Assembly (NCBI GenBank): GCA_965204525.1
Contig: OZ241994.1
Span: forward strand, 124,001 to 188,000
DNA length: 64,000 bases
Origin: Bin5 sp965204525
GTDB taxonomy: Bacteria; Chloroflexota; Anaerolineae; Caldilineales; Caldilineaceae
Direction: 5' to 3'
Of this stretch, positions 42,933-51,973 are shown piece by piece. Every line of letters starts with the position of its first letter. The stretch's first letter is position 1. A model generated the notes under the pieces. It saw nothing but the letters and a program-made list of their open reading frames with translations. It ran no database searches and was not told where the DNA came from. A program made the translations under genes and the position numbers.

Positions 42933-43778
42933 TCACTCCCCCAGATTCCCTATCACCGCCAGCGGCGTCGCCGCCAGCAGCCCCCCATCAACCGGCATAA
43001 CGATCCCGGAGATCCAGCGGGACTCGTCACTGGCAAAGTAAAGCGCAGCATACGCCACGTCCCAGGCCGTCCCTTCAGTCCCCAACGGCCCGATCTTGCG
43101 TCTCCTCTCCCGTTCCTCCGGGGCGAAGCCGGCGGTGAAGGAGGCGTGAACGTGCCCGGGAGCGAGACAGTTGACGCGGATATTTTCGCGACCGTGATGA
43201 ACAGCCATCAGCTTGGTCAACGTAGCCAGCCCACCCTTCGCAACCGAATAGGGAACGTTGATATAGGCGCCAGCCAGAAGCCCATCAATCGACGAGATGT
43301 TTATGATCGACCCGCCCCCTCCCGCAGCCATATGCGGCACAGCATACTTACAAGCCATCACCGGCCCTTTCAGATTCACGTCCAACGCTACATCCCAGGT
43401 CGCCCCGTCATAATCCGTAACCTTGCCAGAACCGGGCGTGCCCGCATTATTCACCAGAATATCCAGGCTGCCGTACCGATCGACACACTCCTCGGCCAGC
43501 TCACGGCAATCCTCTTCCCTAGTAATGTCCGCCGAAACGAAAGAGGCTTCTCCACCATTCTCCCTAATGAACTTTATCGTCGCCTCGGCCCGCTCCTCGT
43601 CCAGATCCGCTACGACCACCCTCGCCCCCTGCCGCGCGAAGAGGACAGCAGTGGCATAACCGATTCCAGGAGCTGACCGGCCGCGCGAACCCGCGCCCGT
43701 GACAACTGCCGCCTTGCCTTCCAATCTGTCTCCTTGAGGAGGCAGGCCATTTGTCGCAGTCAATTCAATGTGGTTCAT
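42933..43778 (-). CDS. SDR family oxidoreductase
   Basis: A 281-residue classical short-chain dehydrogenase. The cofactor loop is T-G-A-G-S-R-G-R-S-A-P-G-I-G, longer than usual by about four residues; N-N-A-G, I-I-N-I-S-S and Y-S-V-A-K are the structural and catalytic motifs. V-V-A-D-L-D suggests NAD(H). The C-terminal extension after V-D-G-G is Leu/Ala-rich. It lies 25 bases downstream of the sugar isomerase-like gene on the same strand, so the two are probably one transcript, acting in sugar or polyol breakdown. Confidence 0.88.
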   Translation of the reverse strand: MNHIELTATNGLPPQGDRLEGKAAVVTGAGSRGRSAPGIGYATAVLFARQGARVVVADLDEERAEATIKFIRENGGEASFVSADITREEDCRELAEECVDRYGSLDILVNNAGTPGSGKVTDYDGATWDVALDVNLKGPVMACKYAVPHMAAGGGGSIINISSIDGLLAGAYINVPYSVAKGGLATLTKLMAVHHGRENIRVNCLAPGHVHASFTAGFAPEERERRRKIGPLGTEGTAWDVAYAALYFASDESRWISGIVMPVDGGLLAATPLAVIGNLGE

Positions 43779-43803
43779 TAGAGTCTGTTCGCGATTGAGA
43801 ATT

Positions 43804-44661
43804 TCAGATTACATCCGACAAATAGCGGGACTTCGTGATTTCAACGACCTCATCAGGATCGCGCCGCCACCAGTTGCGCTCCGAGAATATCTCCACTTCG
43901 CGATACCCGTTGTACCCCGTCGCCTCCACCAAGCGTCGAATGCGCCGGATGTCGATGACACCGTCACCCATCATGCCCCGGTCCAGCCGCAGGTCGGTCG
44001 TATCCATCAGCCAGTCGCAAACATGGAAAGAAATAATACGGCCCGCTGACCGTTCAATTTCACGTTCCATGTCGGGGTCCCACCACACGTGGTAGACGTC
44101 GACCACGATGCCGAGTTCCAGGCCCGCCCCCAGCGCATCGATCCAGTCGTTCGCCTGCCCCAAAGTGGAAAGACAGGAGCGAAAGGCGCATATCATCGGG
44201 TGCAGGGGCTCCAGGGCCAGCGTAACGCCCGCCTCTTTGGCGTAAGGCAGGATCTCCGCCAGTCCCTCAAGGCAGCGCGCGCGGGCCGCAGGCAGGTCTC
44301 TTGACCCCTCCGGCAACCCGCCTGCGACAAATACAATACATTCGGCCCCAATCTCCGCGGCTTCATCTATGGCCCGCCTGGTCTCGTTCAGGTTTGCCTG
44401 AAATCGGTCTGGGTCCGAGTCGGTCAGCAAACCGCCTATGCAGTAGCAGGTGACTGTCATGTCGTGGGCGTCCAGACATCGCCGCGCTTCGCGCACGCCC
44501 ACCTCCTGCAGCTTGTCCCGAACGATCCCCATCGCCTGGACACCATGGCGGGCATAGCCTTCAACTGCCTGGGGCAACGACCACTGGAGCAGCGTCGTAA
44601 ACTGGTTAATCGCGAGTCTGCTGAAGTCGCTCATCCTACGTTCACTAAATGCCAAAGTCAT
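43804..44661 (-). CDS. Sugar phosphate isomerase/epimerase (xylose isomerase-like TIM barrel)
   Basis: A 285-residue TIM-barrel protein of the AP-endonuclease 2/xylose-isomerase-like family. It has I-V-F-V-A-G-G-L-P, V-T-L-A-L-E-P-L-H-P-M with a metal-binding Glu, I-V-V-D-V-Y-H-V-W-W-D with Asp and His, and F-H-V-C-D-W. The ordered Glu/Asp/His ligands support a divalent-metal epimerase or isomerase; the sugar is unknown. ATG 44661 is the first start; the one at 44634 (ten codons in) is equally plausible because the fold begins after it. It is the upstream partner of the SDR gene. Confidence 0.85.
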   Translation of the reverse strand: MTLAFSERRMSDFSRLAINQFTTLLQWSLPQAVEGYARHGVQAMGIVRDKLQEVGVREARRCLDAHDMTVTCYCIGGLLTDSDPDRFQANLNETRRAIDEAAEIGAECIVFVAGGLPEGSRDLPAARARCLEGLAEILPYAKEAGVTLALEPLHPMICAFRSCLSTLGQANDWIDALGAGLELGIVVDVYHVWWDPDMEREIERSAGRIISFHVCDWLMDTTDLRLDRGMMGDGVIDIRRIRRLVEATGYNGYREVEIFSERNWWRRDPDEVVEITKSRYLSDVI

Positions 44662-44683
44662 TCTCTATTGTAGATTGATAAGG

Positions 44684-44689
44684 TATAAT
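44684..44689 (+). promoter_or_regulatory. -10 box of the restriction-modification cassette
   Basis: A perfect TATAAT lies 21 bases before the first in-frame ATG (44710) and about 100 before the preferred one (44788). The -35 region (44661-44666, TTCTCT) is weak. Confidence 0.45.
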
Positions 44690-44787
44690 GCAACCACATC
44701 ATAGACTCAATGAATCGAGTGACAAAACCCAGACGTCGGACCGAGAGCCAGAAGTTCTTTATCGTCACTCATTATAGGGAAGCACAT

Positions 44788-46137
44788 ATGACAAGTCGGT
44801 CGATCCAAATGCCTCTTCCCCTACAGGGCCATTCGGATCCTGGAACAAGAGCAGCCAAGTCTATGACAAAGCGCCAAAACTCAGTGGCGCCTCAAGATCG
44901 CCCTTTTCACAGTTGGTATCGCTTCGTTCTGTCGTTTCCTCCTCACTTGGTCAGAGAATATTTTGATGATTTCGGCTTGACAGACGGAGCAACTATTCTT
45001 GACCCATTTTGCGGCACAGGTACGACAGTAGTTGAGGCGAAATTGCAAGGTTTACAAGGAATAGGAATAGAAGCCAATCCCTTCCCCCACTTTGCTTCAT
45101 GCGTCAAGACTGATTGGCGTGTGGATCCGTCTACTTTGCTTGAGAGAGCTTCGGAGATTGCACGTGGCGCTCAGACAACCTTGCATGGCCAGGGAATCGA
45201 TGACGAAATTCATACTGCAAGTGAAGGCCAATCATTGAAGAGGCTACCACGCGATGCGGAACGCGTACTGATCAAGAATTCCATCAGTCCTCTTCCTCTG
45301 CACAAGACATTAACTTTGCTTGAGAATATCAATCGCTATCAAGATTTCACCGGGCACGGACACCTTTTACTGGCTTTAGGGAATGCCTTAGTCAACAAGA
45401 TTGGCAATCTCAGATTCGGGCCCGAAGTAGGTGTAGGCAAGATCAAGCACGATATTCCCGTCATCTCCCCCTGGTTGACCGAGGTAGATAGAATAGCCAC
45501 TGATCTGCGCAAAGTTCAGGGCTTGGACTATCCCAGAACGATGCTTCATATGGGGGACGCCAGAAATCTTTCCCGAATCATGTCGCCGAGTTCGGTTGAC
45601 GCCGTGATCACCTCGCCTCCCTACCCGAATGAGAAAGATTATACGAGAACAACGCGGCTGGAGTCCGTGATCTTGGGATTCTATGAAGACATGGCCCACC
45701 TGAGACGCTTCAAGAAGTCTTTGCTTCGTTCCAATACTCGCGGTGTCTACGCAGCCGACGATGACGATGAATGGGTCTCGGGGCATGGTGAAATCCAGCG
45801 GATTGCAGAAGAGATTGAGAAACGAAGGATCTCGCTGGGCAAGACATCCGGATTCGAGAGGATGTACTCGCGTGTAACTAAACTGTATTTTGGAGGAATG
45901 ACTCGCCATCTTGCCCAGCTACGAGGCGTTTTGAAGCCTGATGCCCGCCTGGCGTATGTTGTAGGTGACCAAGCGTCTTATCTTCAGGTGATGATTCGTA
46001 CTGGAGAACTCTTGGCAGATGTTGCCCAAAGTCTGGGATATGAGCTGGTGCGAATAGATCTCTTTCGAACCAGATTTGCCACCGCTACACAGTGCGACCT
46101 GCGTGAGGAGGTCGTCGTGCTAAAGTGGCCAGGATGA
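44788..46137 (+). CDS. Site-specific DNA methyltransferase (N4-cytosine or N6-adenine)
   Basis: A 449-residue amino-group DNA methyltransferase. S-adenosylmethionine motif I is I-L-D-P-F-C-G-T-G-T-T at residues 70-80, and catalytic motif IV is I-T-S-P-P-Y at 274-279. The S-P-P-Y form is more common in N4-cytosine enzymes, but N6-adenine cannot be excluded. The 190 residues between the motifs may be the recognition region. ATG 44788 has A-G-G-G-A-A-G seven bases before it; the frame is also open from ATG 44710. The sequence is AT-richer than its neighbours, which suggests transfer. A candidate endonuclease gene follows after 69 bases. Confidence 0.9.
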   Translation: MTSRSIQMPLPLQGHSDPGTRAAKSMTKRQNSVAPQDRPFHSWYRFVLSFPPHLVREYFDDFGLTDGATILDPFCGTGTTVVEAKLQGLQGIGIEANPFPHFASCVKTDWRVDPSTLLERASEIARGAQTTLHGQGIDDEIHTASEGQSLKRLPRDAERVLIKNSISPLPLHKTLTLLENINRYQDFTGHGHLLLALGNALVNKIGNLRFGPEVGVGKIKHDIPVISPWLTEVDRIATDLRKVQGLDYPRTMLHMGDARNLSRIMSPSSVDAVITSPPYPNEKDYTRTTRLESVILGFYEDMAHLRRFKKSLLRSNTRGVYAADDDDEWVSGHGEIQRIAEEIEKRRISLGKTSGFERMYSRVTKLYFGGMTRHLAQLRGVLKPDARLAYVVGDQASYLQVMIRTGELLADVAQSLGYELVRIDLFRTRFATATQCDLREEVVVLKWPG

Positions 46138-46206
46138 CGTTGTGAAAGCCGTTCCTATCGAATGCGGCAGGATTCTTCCACTGGCGCTGGGGGCACGTAA
46201 ACGGGC

Positions 46207-47019
46207 ATGAGCAAGTATGAACAGGTAATTGAGTGGGTATTTCGAAAGAACTTCAGTCCTGATGATGTCCGGGTGAGGTTTACGCGCGATGAGTTGGTTG
46301 AGGCACACGATGCTTTAGGATTACCTCGGACGAAAAACATTGGGGACATTCCCTACTCATTTCGCTTTCGTAGAGAGTTGCCCTCCAGCATCCTCGAAAC
46401 CGCTCCTCAAGATTCGGAGTGGATTATCGTTGGTACAGGAATCGCCGAATACCAGTTTCGCCTGTCGATGCCAGGAAAAATTGTACCTACACTGCACTAC
46501 TACCCAATAAAGATCCCCGACGCGACACCTGAAATTGTCAGGCACTACGCGCCTGGTACCGACGAACAGGCTCTTCTGACTCAGGTGCGATACAATCGCC
46601 TGGTTGACGTCTTTACAGGGTTGACCTGCTACTCAGTACAAAACCATCTGCGGACCACAGTGTCAAACATTGGCCAAGTAGAAGTAGACGAAATATATGT
46701 AGGTTTGAACATGCGGGGAACACATTTCGTGCTTCCGTGCCAAGCAAAGTCGAAAGGTGACAGATTTGGAATCGCGCAGGTCTTGCAGGATGTTGAACTA
46801 TGCGCGGACAGATATCCAAACGCAATTTGTCGACCTATTGCGGTTCAATTTGTAGAGGAGAACAATGTCGCGGTCTTAGAACTTGCAGTGCGAGAAGAAG
46901 ATGACATTCTCAAACTTAACATCGTTGAAGAAAGACAATACTTGCTGGTTCCTCGTTCAGAAATCTCTGAGAGAGATCTGAGCATGCTTAAGGATATCGA
47001 GCCGACCTACTCCGTATAA
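46207..47019 (+). CDS. Candidate type II restriction endonuclease (PD-(D/E)XK fold)
   Basis: I do not recognise a named family for this 270-residue protein. Residues 158-181 read V-E-V-D-E-I-Y-V-G, a short loop, and then V-L-P-C-Q-A-K, which fits the metal-binding core of PD-(D/E)XK nucleases: Asp161 or Glu162 on one strand, Gln179-x-Lys181 on the next. A helix with a conserved Gln (A-Q-V-L-Q-D-V-E) follows, as expected. Being right after a DNA methyltransferase, on the same strand and with the same AT-rich composition, it is probably the cognate restriction enzyme. There is no signal peptide or membrane segment. Confidence 0.6.
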   Translation: MSKYEQVIEWVFRKNFSPDDVRVRFTRDELVEAHDALGLPRTKNIGDIPYSFRFRRELPSSILETAPQDSEWIIVGTGIAEYQFRLSMPGKIVPTLHYYPIKIPDATPEIVRHYAPGTDEQALLTQVRYNRLVDVFTGLTCYSVQNHLRTTVSNIGQVEVDEIYVGLNMRGTHFVLPCQAKSKGDRFGIAQVLQDVELCADRYPNAICRPIAVQFVEENNVAVLELAVREEDDILKLNIVEERQYLLVPRSEISERDLSMLKDIEPTYSV

Positions 47020-47068
47020 ACTCGCTGATCGATTCGGCCTCTGCAACAACGATTACTCCACAAGTCCC

Positions 47069-47812
47069 TCAATAGGTCGCCCGCCCGCCCGACACGTCGA
47101 ACACGGCGCCTGTAGCAAAACTGCACGCGTCGCTGCACAGCCACGCGACCATTTCGGCGTTTTCCTCAACCGTTCCAAACCGTCCCATCGGGATCTTGGC
47201 CGTCACAGTCCTGATGTATTCCGGAGTCATTTCGCCCAGAAGATCGGTCTGTACCATCGCCGGGGCCACGCAATTGACGATGATGCCGCTCTGAGCCAGC
47301 TCCTTGCCCAGTGACTTGGTAAGAGCAATCACGCCCGCCTTGGCCGCCGAATATGCGCAGGCATTGGCGTTGCCCTCCTTGCCGGCGACCGATGCCACGT
47401 TGACGATTCGGCCTCCTCCCTGTTCCAGCATGAACGGGATAACCGCCCGGCTGCACAGAAAGACCGAACTGAGGTCGGCAGCGATAACCCGGTCCCACTC
47501 TGCCAGCGGGTACTCCCATGTCGGCAGCGTCGGGCCGGAGACGCCGGCATTATTGACCAGGATGTCAACGACGCCCAGCTGGGCCAGCGTATCCTGCACG
47601 GCCTGCTCTACGCTTGCCGGTTCCGTCACGTCCACTGAAAAGGCGGCTTCAAACGCTTCCCCGGCCGCCGTGCCCCGCACAGGCCCTGGGTCCAAGTCCC
47701 ATACCGCCACCGACGCGCCTGCGCCAGCCAGCCGCTGAGCGATACCTAGGCCAATGCCCTTTGCCCCACCTGTGACAACCGCCGTGCGGCCGCCGAAATC
47801 ATATTCAATCAT
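47069..47812 (-). CDS. SDR family oxidoreductase (FabG-like)
   Basis: A 247-residue classical SDR with T-G-G-A-K-G-I-G-L-G, N-N-A-G-V-S-G, I-V-N-V-A-S-V-A and catalytic Y-S-A-A-K. A-V-W-D-L-D indicates NAD(H) preference. The ATG at 47812 has A-A-G-G-A-A-A before it and starts just ahead of the Rossmann fold; an upstream frame to 47878 is not supported. The substrate may be a sugar acid or polyol given the neighbours. The divergent Gfo/Idh/MocA gene begins 217 bases away. Confidence 0.9.
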   Translation of the reverse strand: MIEYDFGGRTAVVTGGAKGIGLGIAQRLAGAGASVAVWDLDPGPVRGTAAGEAFEAAFSVDVTEPASVEQAVQDTLAQLGVVDILVNNAGVSGPTLPTWEYPLAEWDRVIAADLSSVFLCSRAVIPFMLEQGGGRIVNVASVAGKEGNANACAYSAAKAGVIALTKSLGKELAQSGIIVNCVAPAMVQTDLLGEMTPEYIRTVTAKIPMGRFGTVEENAEMVAWLCSDACSFATGAVFDVSGGRATY

Positions 47813-48029
47813 CTGCACTTTCCTTAACTGGTCCCTCAACTCACCTGCACACATCCTGGCCAACCGACCACTGACCACTGCAGTTCCACTTATACCCCAA
47901 GTCGTGGGAAAGCGCTACAGATGAGGTCCCCGCTGACTACGTTCTCATCCAAAAAAATGCGTTGGTCAGAACCGATGCAATTCAGCTAAAATGCGGAGGG
48001 GGAAATAGCCGCCGCACCGGAGCAATTGT

Positions 48030-49076
48030 GTGAACAAATTGCGCATAGCCGTAATAGGTGCAGGGACAATGGGCCGCCGGCACATCGAATATGTGAACGC
48101 AAACGGCGAATGCCAGCTGGTCGGCATCTGCGATCCGCACTCAGGGGTGGCCGGACTGGCGGCAAAGGTTGACGTGCCCTTCTTCCTTGATGCTTTCGAA
48201 GCGCTCGATCTCGCCGCCCCGGACGGCGCAATCATTGCCGCCCCCACCCAACTTCACGAAGAGCTTGCCCTGGCATGCATTCGTCGCGGAATCGTGCCTC
48301 TGGTAGAGAAGCCGGTCACCGCCGCCCTCGACGAGGGGCGAAGACTGGTCGACGAAGCTGCTGCCGCCGGTGTGCCGGTCCTGGTCGGCCATCACAGACG
48401 CTACCATCCCCGCATCAAGCGGCTCTGGAAACTGGTGAAGGGAGGGGCCATTGGCTCCTTGATCGGAGTCTCCCTCTTGTGGGCCGTCAAGAAGCCGGAC
48501 GCCTATTTCGACATCGTATGGCGAACGCGCGCCGGCGGTGGGCCGGTATTGACCAACCTCATCCATGAGATCGACACCCTGCGCTATATCTGCGGCGAGA
48601 TAACCAGGGTCTATGCCGCCACCAGCTCAGCGACACGCGGCTTCGAGGTGGAGGATTCCGCCGCGATAACCCTCAATTTCGCTGGCGGCGTGGTCGGCTC
48701 GATATTTCTTTCCGACGCGACACCCTCACCCTGGTCCTACGAGCTGACAATGTTCGAGAATCCATCCTACGCCCACGTGGCCGGTAACTGCGCCTTCTTC
48801 TTTGGCGCCGAGGGCTCGCTTGCCTTCCCCAGGATGGAGTTGTGGCGCTATCCCTCCGGCGACTCCGTCGGCTGGGAGCATCCACTCGAACAGAAACAGC
48901 ACGAGCCAGAGGACTCCGATCCGCTGGCAGCGCAACTGGCCCACTTCTGCCGAGTCATCCGCAGAGAGGAAACGCCTCTTGTCAGCGGCGATGAGGGTCT
49001 GCGCACGCTTGCGGCTACCCAGGCCGTTCTTTCCTCTGGCAGTGAGGGCAGACCCGTTGAGCTCCAGCCCGCTTGA
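48030..49076 (+). CDS. Gfo/Idh/MocA family oxidoreductase
   Basis: A 348-residue NAD(P)-dependent dehydrogenase of the glucose-fructose oxidoreductase/inositol dehydrogenase family. R-I-A-V-I-G-A-G-T-M-G is the nucleotide loop, and V-E-K-P-V-T is the E-K-P motif whose Lys is catalytic. H-E-I-D-T-L lies in the C-terminal sheet. It oxidises a sugar or polyol hydroxyl. GTG 48030 is preceded by G-G-A-G and the fold begins at once. The molybdenum hydroxylase gene follows 90 bases later. Confidence 0.9.
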   Translation: MNKLRIAVIGAGTMGRRHIEYVNANGECQLVGICDPHSGVAGLAAKVDVPFFLDAFEALDLAAPDGAIIAAPTQLHEELALACIRRGIVPLVEKPVTAALDEGRRLVDEAAAAGVPVLVGHHRRYHPRIKRLWKLVKGGAIGSLIGVSLLWAVKKPDAYFDIVWRTRAGGGPVLTNLIHEIDTLRYICGEITRVYAATSSATRGFEVEDSAAITLNFAGGVVGSIFLSDATPSPWSYELTMFENPSYAHVAGNCAFFFGAEGSLAFPRMELWRYPSGDSVGWEHPLEQKQHEPEDSDPLAAQLAHFCRVIRREETPLVSGDEGLRTLAATQAVLSSGSEGRPVELQPA

Positions 49077-49166
49077 GCAGAACTGCTCGGCACTGGGTCT
49101 CTTGCGTTCATCTATCTCTGGATCATGGAACTGATTGGTCTGACATAAAAGGAAAGGAGACTCCCA

Positions 49167-51488
49167 ATGGCATACGCAACCTACATGGGTGCACAGGTCA
49201 AGCGCAAGGAAGATCCCCGTCTGATCACCGGAAGCGGTTCCTATGTCGGAGACCTGAAGCTGCCCGGAATGCACTATGTCGCCTTCGTACGCAGCCCTTA
49301 CGCGCATGCCCGTATTGGCGAGATCGATGCTTCGGCCGCGCTTGCCCTTGACGGCGTCGTGGCCGTGGTTACCGGTCAGGACCTTGCCGCGCACACCGAG
49401 CCCATGCCCTTCCCCTTTGAAGTCGGTTCCGCCGACGGCGAGGCCAACAGCAAACGTACGCATCATGCCCTCACGACAGGAAAAGTGCGCCACATGGGGG
49501 AGTGCGTGGCCGCGGTCATCGCCTCAGACGCCGCCACCGCCGCCGATGCGGCCGAGGAAGTCTTTGTTGACTGGGACCCGCTCCCGGCCGTCGCGGGGAT
49601 CGAGCAGGCCCTCGAGACGGAGGCCGCACTACTTTTTGACGACATGGACAGCAACTGCCAGGAAGTGTGGCGGCGCAAAGTCGGCGATGTGGAAGCCGCC
49701 TTCGCCGGCGCCCACAAAGTCGTCAGCCAGCGCATAACAAGCCAGCGTCTCGCCGCCGTACCCATGGAGGGCCGCAGTATCGCAGCCGCGCCCGATCCCA
49801 CCACGGCAGGACTGACCGTCTGGACAAGCACGCAGGCGCCCCACCTGGTGCGCGGCCAGCTTGCCGGCGTCCTGCGAATGTCCGAAAATGCCATCCGGGT
49901 TATCGCCCCCGAAGTCGGCGGCGGGTTCGGTGTCAAGATCGGGATCTATCCCGAAGAAGTGGCGGTTGCCAGCCTTGCCATGCGTTATCAACTCCCTCTA
50001 AGTTGGGTTGAGGGCCGCAGTGAGCACCTGTTGACCACCACACACGGACGCGGGCAGATCGCCGATTACTCGCTGGCCGTTCGCGAAGATGGCAGCATCA
50101 CCGGCTTGCAGATGCGGGTGGTGGCAGACATGGGAGCCTATCCCATCGTGCTCATCATACCCGAACTGACCGGCTGGATGGCTGTCGGCGTGTACGACAT
50201 CAGCGCCGTGGATATTGAAATCGACTGCGTCTTCACCAATACCACACCCATCGCCGCCTACCGCGGCGCCGGGCGGCCGGAAGCGGCCTACTACATCGAA
50301 CGCATGGTAGACCTGGTAGCAAATGAGCTGGAACTCGATCCAACCGATGTTCGCCGTAAGAACTTCATCTCTCCCGACGCCTTCCCCTATGACACGCCTA
50401 CCACGCTCACCTACGACAGCGGCGAATACGAGAAGTCGTTGGCCAAAGCGCTGGACGTTTCCGGCTACATCTCGCTGCGGGCAGAGCAGGCGCGGCGCCG
50501 CAGCCAGAGCAACGGCAACCTGCTGGGAATCGGCCTTGCCAGTTACGTGGAGATCTGCGGGTTTGGTCCCTACGAGAGCGCGGAAGTACGCGTCGAGCCC
50601 AGTGGAACGGTCACCGTCTTTACAGGTATTTCCCCGCACGGCCAGGGACAGGAGACCACCTTTGCCCAAATCGTGGCCGATCAGCTGGGAGCGGACTATG
50701 ACAACATCGTCGTCAAGCACGGCGATACAGCCAACACGCCTATGGGCATCGGTACTATGGGCAGCCGCGGTCTGGCTGTCGGCGGGACAGCCCTGGTGCG
50801 TGCGACCGGCAAAGTACGAGACAAGGCCAAGCAGATAGCCGGCCACATCCTCGAAGCCGCCGCCGAAGATATTGAGCTAACGGAAGGGCAATACCAGGTG
50901 CGGGGCGTCCCGGACAAAGCCGTGACCCTGTCAGACATCGCCGCCCGCGCCTACAGCGATGACCTGCCAGACGCGATCGACACAGGCCTCGAAGGTACTG
51001 ACTACTTTCGGCCCGACCTGGTCTACCCGTTCGGCACACACGTCGCCGTCGTCGAAGTCGAGCAGGCCACAGGCGGCGTCACAATACGTGAATACTACTC
51101 AGTTGACGACTGCGGGCCGCGCATCAGCCCCAAACTGGTCGACGGCCAGGTCCATGGCGGACTGGCACAAGGCATCGCCCAGGCCCTATTGGAAGAAGTG
51201 GTCTACAGCGAGGAAGGGCAGCTGTTAACAGGCACCCTGATGGACTATGCAATACCGAAGGCAGCACAGTTTCCCAGCTTCGTGACCGACTCAACCGAAA
51301 CGCATACACCCCATAACCCTCTCGGAGCCAAAGGGATCGGTGAGGCGGCTACCATCGGGTCCACGCCGGCCATAGTCAATGCTGTAATCGACGCCCTCAA
51401 ACCTCTCGGCGTCCGTCATCTCGACATGCCCCTGACGCCCGAGAAGATCTGGCAAGCAATCCATGGCAATGGCAAGGGCGCGAATTGA
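49167..51488 (+). CDS. Molybdenum hydroxylase large subunit (xanthine dehydrogenase/CoxL family, form II)
   Basis: A 773-residue molybdopterin-binding catalytic subunit. R-K-E-D-P-R-L-I-T-G is the N-terminal signature; G-G-G-F-G-V-K is the Mo-pterin loop. A-Y-R-G-A-G-R-P-E-A is the active-site loop of the form II (non-CO-dehydrogenase) group; form I CO dehydrogenases have A-Y-x-C-S-F-R. G-A-K-G-I-G-E-A near the end carries the catalytic Glu. It would hydroxylate a heterocycle or aldehyde. The usual FAD and 2Fe-2S subunit genes are not next to it, which is unusual. GGAAAGGAG precedes ATG 49167. The Mo-cofactor genes lie at 36-39 kb. Confidence 0.93.
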   Translation: MAYATYMGAQVKRKEDPRLITGSGSYVGDLKLPGMHYVAFVRSPYAHARIGEIDASAALALDGVVAVVTGQDLAAHTEPMPFPFEVGSADGEANSKRTHHALTTGKVRHMGECVAAVIASDAATAADAAEEVFVDWDPLPAVAGIEQALETEAALLFDDMDSNCQEVWRRKVGDVEAAFAGAHKVVSQRITSQRLAAVPMEGRSIAAAPDPTTAGLTVWTSTQAPHLVRGQLAGVLRMSENAIRVIAPEVGGGFGVKIGIYPEEVAVASLAMRYQLPLSWVEGRSEHLLTTTHGRGQIADYSLAVREDGSITGLQMRVVADMGAYPIVLIIPELTGWMAVGVYDISAVDIEIDCVFTNTTPIAAYRGAGRPEAAYYIERMVDLVANELELDPTDVRRKNFISPDAFPYDTPTTLTYDSGEYEKSLAKALDVSGYISLRAEQARRRSQSNGNLLGIGLASYVEICGFGPYESAEVRVEPSGTVTVFTGISPHGQGQETTFAQIVADQLGADYDNIVVKHGDTANTPMGIGTMGSRGLAVGGTALVRATGKVRDKAKQIAGHILEAAAEDIELTEGQYQVRGVPDKAVTLSDIAARAYSDDLPDAIDTGLEGTDYFRPDLVYPFGTHVAVVEVEQATGGVTIREYYSVDDCGPRISPKLVDGQVHGGLAQGIAQALLEEVVYSEEGQLLTGTLMDYAIPKAAQFPSFVTDSTETHTPHNPLGAKGIGEAATIGSTPAIVNAVIDALKPLGVRHLDMPLTPEKIWQAIHGNGKGAN

Positions 51489-51521
51489 GCCGGGAGAGTC
51501 CGCATCGGGAGGAACTATCAG

Positions 51522-51956
51522 GTGAGCAGATTCTACGTGGATATAGGTGACAGCGTATCGTTCAGCAAGACCGTTGGCGAGAGCGACGTCTATCTCTTTG
51601 CCGGCATCACCGGCGATCTGGCCCCAAACCATGTCGACGAAGAATACATGAAGCGTTCCAGCTACGGCACCCGTATCGCCCACGGCGCGCTCCTCGTCGG
51701 CTACATGTCCACCGCCTCATCCATGGCGATCGCAGACTCCCGCTCCGGCGACGAAGAGACGCCGGTTTCCCTGGGATACGACCGCATCCGCTTTCTGGCT
51801 CCGGTCTTCCTGGGGGACACAATCACCATTCACTACGAAGTCGTCTCAATCGACGAAGAGCGAAGACGATCCGTATCCGACATACGCGTCACCAATCAGT
51901 CTGGCGATTTAGTTGCCGTAGCCCAGCATATCCTCAAGTGGGTGGCAAACAGGTAG
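51522..51956 (+). CDS. MaoC-like (R)-enoyl-CoA hydratase
   Basis: A 144-residue hot-dog-fold protein. A-G-I-T-G-D-L-A-P-N-H-V-D-E-E-Y is the hydratase 2 motif with the catalytic Asp and His, then R-I-A-H-G-A-L. Such enzymes hydrate enoyl-CoA esters. The start is GTG 51522, after G-G-A-G-G in the 15 bases upstream. It lies 33 bases after the molybdenum hydroxylase and 17 before the PhyH gene, so the three appear to be one operon. Confidence 0.9.
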   Translation: MSRFYVDIGDSVSFSKTVGESDVYLFAGITGDLAPNHVDEEYMKRSSYGTRIAHGALLVGYMSTASSMAIADSRSGDEETPVSLGYDRIRFLAPVFLGDTITIHYEVVSIDEERRRSVSDIRVTNQSGDLVAVAQHILKWVANR

Positions 51957-51973
51957 CGTAAGGAAGGTGTACT

